Positions 27,201 through 29,267 of a stretch of 29,267 bases of DNA are shown piece after piece; the stretch's first letter is position 1, and each line of letters begins with the position of its first letter. This DNA comes from a virus. The notes beneath the pieces were generated by a model. That model saw only the letters and a program-made list of their open reading frames with translations, did no database searches and was not told the DNA's origin. The position numbers and the translations under genes were made by a program. The stretch covers positions 1-29,267 of IMG/VR virus record IMGVR_UViG_3300013132_000189; one strand, 5' to 3'.

Positions 27201-29267
27201 ATTAATTACTGGTCTAAGTATTGCGCCCGTACCATTTCCTCTTGTAATAAGTTCTGGTATTGAATAATATTCAGATCCAGTGCTTAAAACTTGAACATCA
27301 ATTACTCTACCATTAGAAACAATTGGATTTAATTGGGCATTTTTTCCATTTTGGAGAGTAATTAATGGTTTTTTATGCAAATTTAATGTTGTTGAACCAT
27401 ATTCAGTTCCTTCTTCGTATAGATATGCCCCCACGATTTCACCCGTAACAATCGGAGTAAATGTAAAATTGCCAGTAACTGTGGATCCATAAGATACATT
27501 TGCGGAAACTTCAATTGGAGGATATTGAAAAATATGATATCCAGATCCAGTTGATTGAATATCAACATACTTGTTTCTAACAAGATCAGTTGTTATTGTT
27601 GCCCCCGCACCAACATTAATTAACCTGAATGAATCGGAATCAATAACATTTAAAGAATATCTAACAGTTGTAGATAGTCCAGAAATTTTTGTACCTGTTG
27701 TTGAATATAAAACAATATCTTCGGTTTTAAATCCATGATCTTTAAACCTAATTGTATTATAATCTGTAGAAATTCCAGATGATTCAACTCTTAGTTTTCT
27801 GTATTGATATCCTGATCCACTTTGTAGAACTTTCACATTTCTAAGAGTCTTTTTAGGTATAGTTCTAAATTTGTGAATGCCGGCGAAAGATGTTGAAGTT
27901 GAAAAACCAATTGTGTTGATGCCAGATAGATAATCTGTTTGTGTATTAAAAAGTTTAATAGTTCTGGTATTTACAAATTTGGCAATGTATTCGTCACCAC
28001 TTACCAGTGTTCCAGTTGGAGTATTTGAAATATCACCAGCAACTCCTACTAGTATTGGATTATTTCCATTTTGATTGTAAATTATTCTTTCACCATCAGC
28101 AAAATTGTGGAATGTTGTAAATGTAATTGTTTCATCGGTTAAATCAACACCACCACCAATCGTAAGTGCTCTACTATCAAATTCAACTTCTCGATATCTC
28201 TCTCCTACAATAGGTTCTAAAATACAACCAGATCCGTTACCGCCAGTTAAAGTAACTGAAAGAGCAACATCAATATCAAAATCCTGAGGATCAACATATA
28301 CCGCCTTTACACTACCATCAATAATTGGTTCAACAAGGGCAGTGACCCCTGTTCCGATTGTAGATCCTGTTGAAATTAAAATCTTTGGTGGATTAACTAC
28401 ATCATAATCTTTGCCAGAATTTAATACATTAAATTTCTTAATTGGCCCATAGTAAACTTTATCAAGTGATTCTGGTGCAGAAATTTCTACACCATCAATT
28501 AAAAGACCGATTCCACCAATCACATTGTTAATTGATTTTCTCAGTGAAGTTCCCGAATTTAAATTAACTTTTTCAATAGGAAACTTTCTTAAAATTTTAT
28601 TTGGGGAAATAGTTCTATTTTCGTGTCTTTTTAAAGTAAATGTATGAGATCCTGAGGTTAAAGTTTGTCCAAATTTAAGATACTCGGATCCACTCAAAAG
28701 TGATTTAGATGCATATAATCTTATGCCGTTAATTCCAACTAATTTTACATAATATTCAGATCCAGATGTCAAACCAGATAATGAGTTAGTAGCAGTATAC
28801 ACAACAATATCACCATCAATAAATCTTACAGAGGAAGAGAATCTGATGATCGAATACGCCTGAGCAACATCGTCATAATCATCAAGGTATGTTGCAGAAC
28901 CATTAGGAATACTCGATTCTATAATATTATCAGTAATTTCATATGATGGTAAAGAGTTTGATGCTGTGTATCCTTCTTTATCTTTATTGTTATAAACATT
29001 TAAAGTATTCGAAATATAATTATTATTTCCCAATAATAGTGGAACTAATGCACTTGTTGCCTTTTTTATCTTTCTTCTAATATCATAGGATTGTGTTGAA
29101 ACAGCAGAAAATCCTGAAAGATTACTTAAAATAATCTGGTTCAATGCACTATTAACACTAGTAACTACGGCATCGGCAGAAGCAACATTATTCGTATATG
29201 CAAATAAAACATCAACAACATCACCCACACGTAAACTGGACTTATCAATCAGACTTGATAATGTAAA
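18282..29267 (-). CDS. Giant baseplate structural protein at the gp7 position, 5' end outside window (at least 3661 aa)
   Basis: The frame is open from the window edge (reading FTLSSLIDKSSLRVGD) to the stop at 18282, so the true start is upstream. Its place just before gp8 is that of T4 gp7, the 1032-residue wedge initiator, but it is more than three times larger. Near visible residue 785 it has a YHYH-type segment, GWAYDGNPIYGPYGY, followed by NRPSFNSGFFIEDFEY and PNGVYAYFAG. Two repeat families alternate along it: at least ten GxGY/GxxY beta units, and about eight HGF-like units (NHGYRTGDKVFYNST, DHGFKTEDIVLYS, NHPFKTGQKLTF). The C-terminus (LIVDSGLSTFPTIQRRTFGL) is a familiar marine T4-like structural ending. 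There is no signal peptide, transmembrane segment or enzyme motif in the visible part. It is a baseplate or tail structural protein; the gp7 assignment is positional. Confidence 0.9.
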   Translation of the reverse strand, partial: FTLSSLIDKSSLRVGDVVDVLFAYTNNVASADAVVTSVNSALNQIILSNLSGFSAVSTQSYDIRRKIKKATSALVPLLLGNNNYISNTLNVYNNKDKEGYTASNSLPSYEITDNIIESSIPNGSATYLDDYDDVAQAYSIIRFSSSVRFIDGDIVVYTATNSLSGLTSGSEYYVKLVGINGIRLYASKSLLSGSEYLKFGQTLTSGSHTFTLKRHENRTISPNKILRKFPIEKVNLNSGTSLRKSINNVIGGIGLLIDGVEISAPESLDKVYYGPIKKFNVLNSGKDYDVVNPPKILISTGSTIGTGVTALVEPIIDGSVKAVYVDPQDFDIDVALSVTLTGGNGSGCILEPIVGERYREVEFDSRALTIGGGVDLTDETITFTTFHNFADGERIIYNQNGNNPILVGVAGDISNTPTGTLVSGDEYIAKFVNTRTIKLFNTQTDYLSGINTIGFSTSTSFAGIHKFRTIPKKTLRNVKVLQSGSGYQYRKLRVESSGISTDYNTIRFKDHGFKTEDIVLYSTTGTKISGLSTTVRYSLNVIDSDSFRLINVGAGATITTDLVRNKYVDIQSTGSGYHIFQYPPIEVSANVSYGSTVTGNFTFTPIVTGEIVGAYLYEEGTEYGSTTLNLHKKPLITLQNGKNAQLNPIVSNGRVIDVQVLSTGSEYYSIPELITRGNGTGAILRPVINDGKITDVIVINSGIGYSAITASIQVKPRGSGAIFDTEVRDLTVNDAERYASYARSGSTKIFSSLNKNLTDDSLVYGIYGYSSDLANEYSDDLSSHSPIIGWAYDGNPIYGPYGYANSNDVQSGVKIITPGYSLNTAKVYNRPSFNSGFFIEDFEYTGTGDLDRHNGRFCKTPEFPNGVYAYFAGVTTSTISNTLEPLYPYFIGNTFRSTFIEENSYLNQDFDFNNSNLIRNTFPYKINDEYANYDFLVEPYEISPQVTIIESVKKGSVDDVAIIDGGTGYRIGESINFNEESTEGTGFRAEVSELIGKNVTQIETSFETYNPSVFVWDTDQSISAYYRFGFDLLNNDTVLISGLSTSINNLSGSRSIGFTTETVGLAKTMSSYSSTPGGVVEDIFVTTRPTVSIGGSIRIKSSLGIEIVKVLNDYNNGVLRIKRFASAGVAHTYGSNLNIINDRIIVSSRSKVLPFESKPNDLIYFNAKNSVGVGTTPGGSVYKVFDVGVTSQTASIPHRSIYFPNHPFKTGQKLTFTKSDLAGVDSLIVGDNPSNINTFQIPNTLTLTSDVYVINKGKDYVGLVTQVGLTTNSEGLYFYSDGTNNSEYLLQTNYSQVTGQIDRIVTTVSVAQSHGLSNGDSIKLTVSPNIVVGVGTTAALTLAFNESEKKILINSIGINSSQINTTTNTITLSNHGYRTGDKVFYNSTQVASGLQTGSYYVIKDNNSQFRLAETFYETIPSSENVVNIVGTGASIHTFATINPNINVIKNSTIKFNLRDSYLIGYKLKIFKDKKFENEFISANDSRNFNVAGIGTIGFGTASLSIEYSESTPSKLFYALERSGYISTADKDVVNYSQINYIDSEYNGTYKIFGVSTDSFKISPTQFPTVLKYAKDQTNILEYSTKSSTAINGSIGRVKIISEGFNFKKLPKFENVSSEDGQDANIVALSTSIGRIKNVRIKDIGYEYPSDKTLSPEAFIDPIVNLNNSDTIDQIDIVSGGSRYLTAPDLILFNDETKTVIDSSSLVAVTPSGAISNVLQIAPIYGLKSNLHKIFAVNNSNGVGISSIITGSSGVATCTISTPILGFTSPLFANNDEIFVEGIELIGDGTGYNSEDYDYRFFKVQSYVNSNPAVLTFAVVDELGVGLSTNPGIAKTFQSGYATIINKKYYPEINVIKKRGSFLLNEQLFVNTGTGFIERDLYVSSIRDEYIKVNGSYSLKNGNQIKGRTSGAIADVSSVTENKSRFKTNYSSKQNLGWRNDIGKLSEDYQVTPNNDYYQNLSYSIKSPITWDKLSSPVNSIVHPIGLKNFADVGIISTTNASVGLSGTTNSITVLDVIGEKRVDIINNFDNVIDYEVRSNPEQSKFLKIQNRKLTDYTECRTNRVLIHDDISDKFSSRGFEDPFVEIEEIDAIDTHVRYTVQIVDPDTYDSQITELVLQTTTLDSVLFEKYTAYTNELLGEFSANVDDSGRKTLIFTPTNRFTRDHDIKVLKKTFSSSESGTGIGTNTFGSINLIGSNIIGISSVGTANSVRTLAEFSNINFNGLFANIEITNNLSKEVNYVEVALDFDGSNTYLSEYYFDTKTQSYSSSSIGLVTAIYDSTSGIVSFRVQNEENNLIDVKASIVGFAATSSGIGTYRFLVSGQPSGSERSARLESTVGVGTTSVMVGVFDLELISSVSSIVRVSSGSSSAIHQVSILNDSINTTIVPGPFSPSNNVTGLGTFGGETIGNKFYLNFYPDSLSSNTNVQGFNEVFYTYSDFENTPGVLTYGKSTQSIFLSAYDSINGTRANKVNFTLKHEGTPIYKKTFDPSDTATVDFSTGIFTIRNHFFNTGEELTYTPKSTFIGVGQSAIGIGATANYLGIVTNKLPEKVYPIAITPDTFKLATQRSYANLGIAITFTNSGLGNAHELEMSKKLSKSVISLDGIVQQPITFTPISHKLQYNSGSISAGIATFNLSGISSIQPRDILKIDNEYMKVIEVGISSNTGGNITGIINSSGIATFPTVSVVRASAGSTAATHNDGANVQVYRGSFNIVGTEIWFVDPPKGNTRARRDASNLPYVRAQYAGRTFLRSNYDTNMIFDDVSDQFTGIGKTYTMTVEGINTTGVSIGNGILFINGVFQTPTTINNAGNNYEFVNDNVAGISSVVFTGITSTDGTYIKSDFDINQNQLPRGGLIVSLGSTPGLGYAPLVGAKVKTVLNGSGTVINITGISHTGPGQSISTASYNNQTGIIEITTTTDHGFVGGDRIKLVGLGFTCPSGAGIVSYFPSRGLDYSYDIVNIISAQSFAANVGTSTLPHNYIGFGTVFPWYDLNYGSGYRGTVSIGITDSNHTGSAATISATVGAGGTLSFTVVGGGSGYVDPYISIPEPIYENLPVIGVSRVGVGSTTQTGSNLLMNVKIGPSPSTVGIGSTLFIVESFQISRPGYAFQIGDVFKPVGLVTAKDYIQPLQEFQLEVVETFQDFFSSWSFGEMNYIDSISTLQNSNRTRFPLFYNGQLLSFEIDSSNPLSSAINLDAVLLIFVNGVIQEPSFAYRFFGGTSFEFTEAPKSSDKVDIFFYIGQNGVDISLIDINETMKIGDDVFVRKNPFYSSIPDQQRDRTIVDINGSDTIETDTYVGSGINESLYRPIEWIKQKKDKYIKGDVVYKTRDSLEPFVYPTAKIIGDIEVGTSDIFVDDAQFFNYEENNYGITITSVDGLIVQGTDPVSAAFTATVSAAGTISAITITNPGIGYSTNVPIKISIPRVGIGTFSLESVGLGTGVGIGITATATANVSGGQIVSVTVTNPGFGYTIAPKLIIEVPPIETEKITGIANVQGFSGIITGITTTTGIGGHPLALKINFRANASDANDLQPGYPILVYNTTVGTGVTSVNSGNTSIVGIGTSFLDNVYIVNSKVNFGPNAEIICNIKTDSNIVGIATTGSLTLPLGRVSWGRLYNFTSRINPISIGVTGLIVDSGLSTFPTIQRRTFGLRNSGAIRKLSNL
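26860..26930 (-). other. YHYH-type domain core in the giant protein
   Basis: This stretch encodes SPIIGWAYDGNPIYGPYGY, the core of the YHYH-type domain also found in some bacterial secreted proteins. It lies in the first quarter of the visible protein. The function of the domain is not established. Confidence 0.7.

Noticed and set aside
2023-28287. Open frames of 60-105 codons on the plus strand
   Set aside because: All lie opposite long, well-supported minus-strand genes, have low-complexity or atypical composition and no recognisable motif or ribosome site. They are shadows.
29226-29228. GTG at 29228 as the true start of the giant protein
   Set aside because: The same frame stays open to the window edge and the upstream residues (FTLSSLIDKSSLR) read like protein, so the start is outside the window.
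1-29267. tRNA genes, CRISPR arrays, insertion sequences or host metabolic genes
   Set aside because: I saw no cloverleaf-like intergenic segment, no regular spacer-repeat array, no transposase and no photosynthesis or nucleotide-metabolism gene. The gaps are at most 57 bases.

Overview
The window is a piece of a tailed-phage genome: the virion-assembly (late) block of a T4-like marine myovirus. It most resembles the T4-like phages of the picocyanobacteria Synechococcus and Prochlorococcus, or a close relative such as the T4-like pelagiphages. The evidence is gene content and order, recognisable neck and terminase proteins, an AT-rich sequence, perfect T4-type late promoters (TATAAATA), and very large glycine-rich baseplate proteins typical of marine T4-like phages. 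No host-derived metabolic gene lies here, so the host is inferred from family recognition only.

Every gene is on the minus strand, so transcription runs from high to low coordinates. In that direction the window holds: a giant structural protein at the gp7 position, open at the window edge (29267-18282); a late promoter and baseplate wedge gp8 (18241-16682); a 2521-residue DUF4815-type baseplate/tail protein (16677-9112); two small unnamed proteins (9110-8892 and 8905-8717); a second late promoter followed by a 75-residue and a 576-residue structural protein (8687-8460, 8458-6728); and a small coiled-coil protein (6724-6512). Then come neck proteins gp13 and gp14, tail terminator gp15 and small terminase gp16 (6505-2981). 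After gp16 there is an unusual 518-residue Cys-rich basic protein and a 92-residue beta-rich protein (2969-1135). A third late promoter, a frameshifted HNH homing endonuclease (1077-593) and the first 200 codons of large terminase gp17 (600-1) complete the window.

The genes form one tightly packed late operon block with gaps of 0-40 bases and several one-base stop/start overlaps. Together they build the baseplate (gp7-like, gp8, DUF4815 protein), probable fibre or decoration proteins, the neck (gp13, gp14, gp15) and the DNA-packaging motor (gp16, gp17). There is no stretch over 300 bases without a gene.

The parts most worth a second look are the accessory cassette between gp16 and gp17, which are neighbours in T4. 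It contains a mosaic Cys-rich protein with no known function and an HNH endonuclease whose two halves are joined only by a -1 frameshift at a canonical-form slippery heptamer. Also notable are the GxGY repeat modules shared by gp14 and the giant baseplate proteins.
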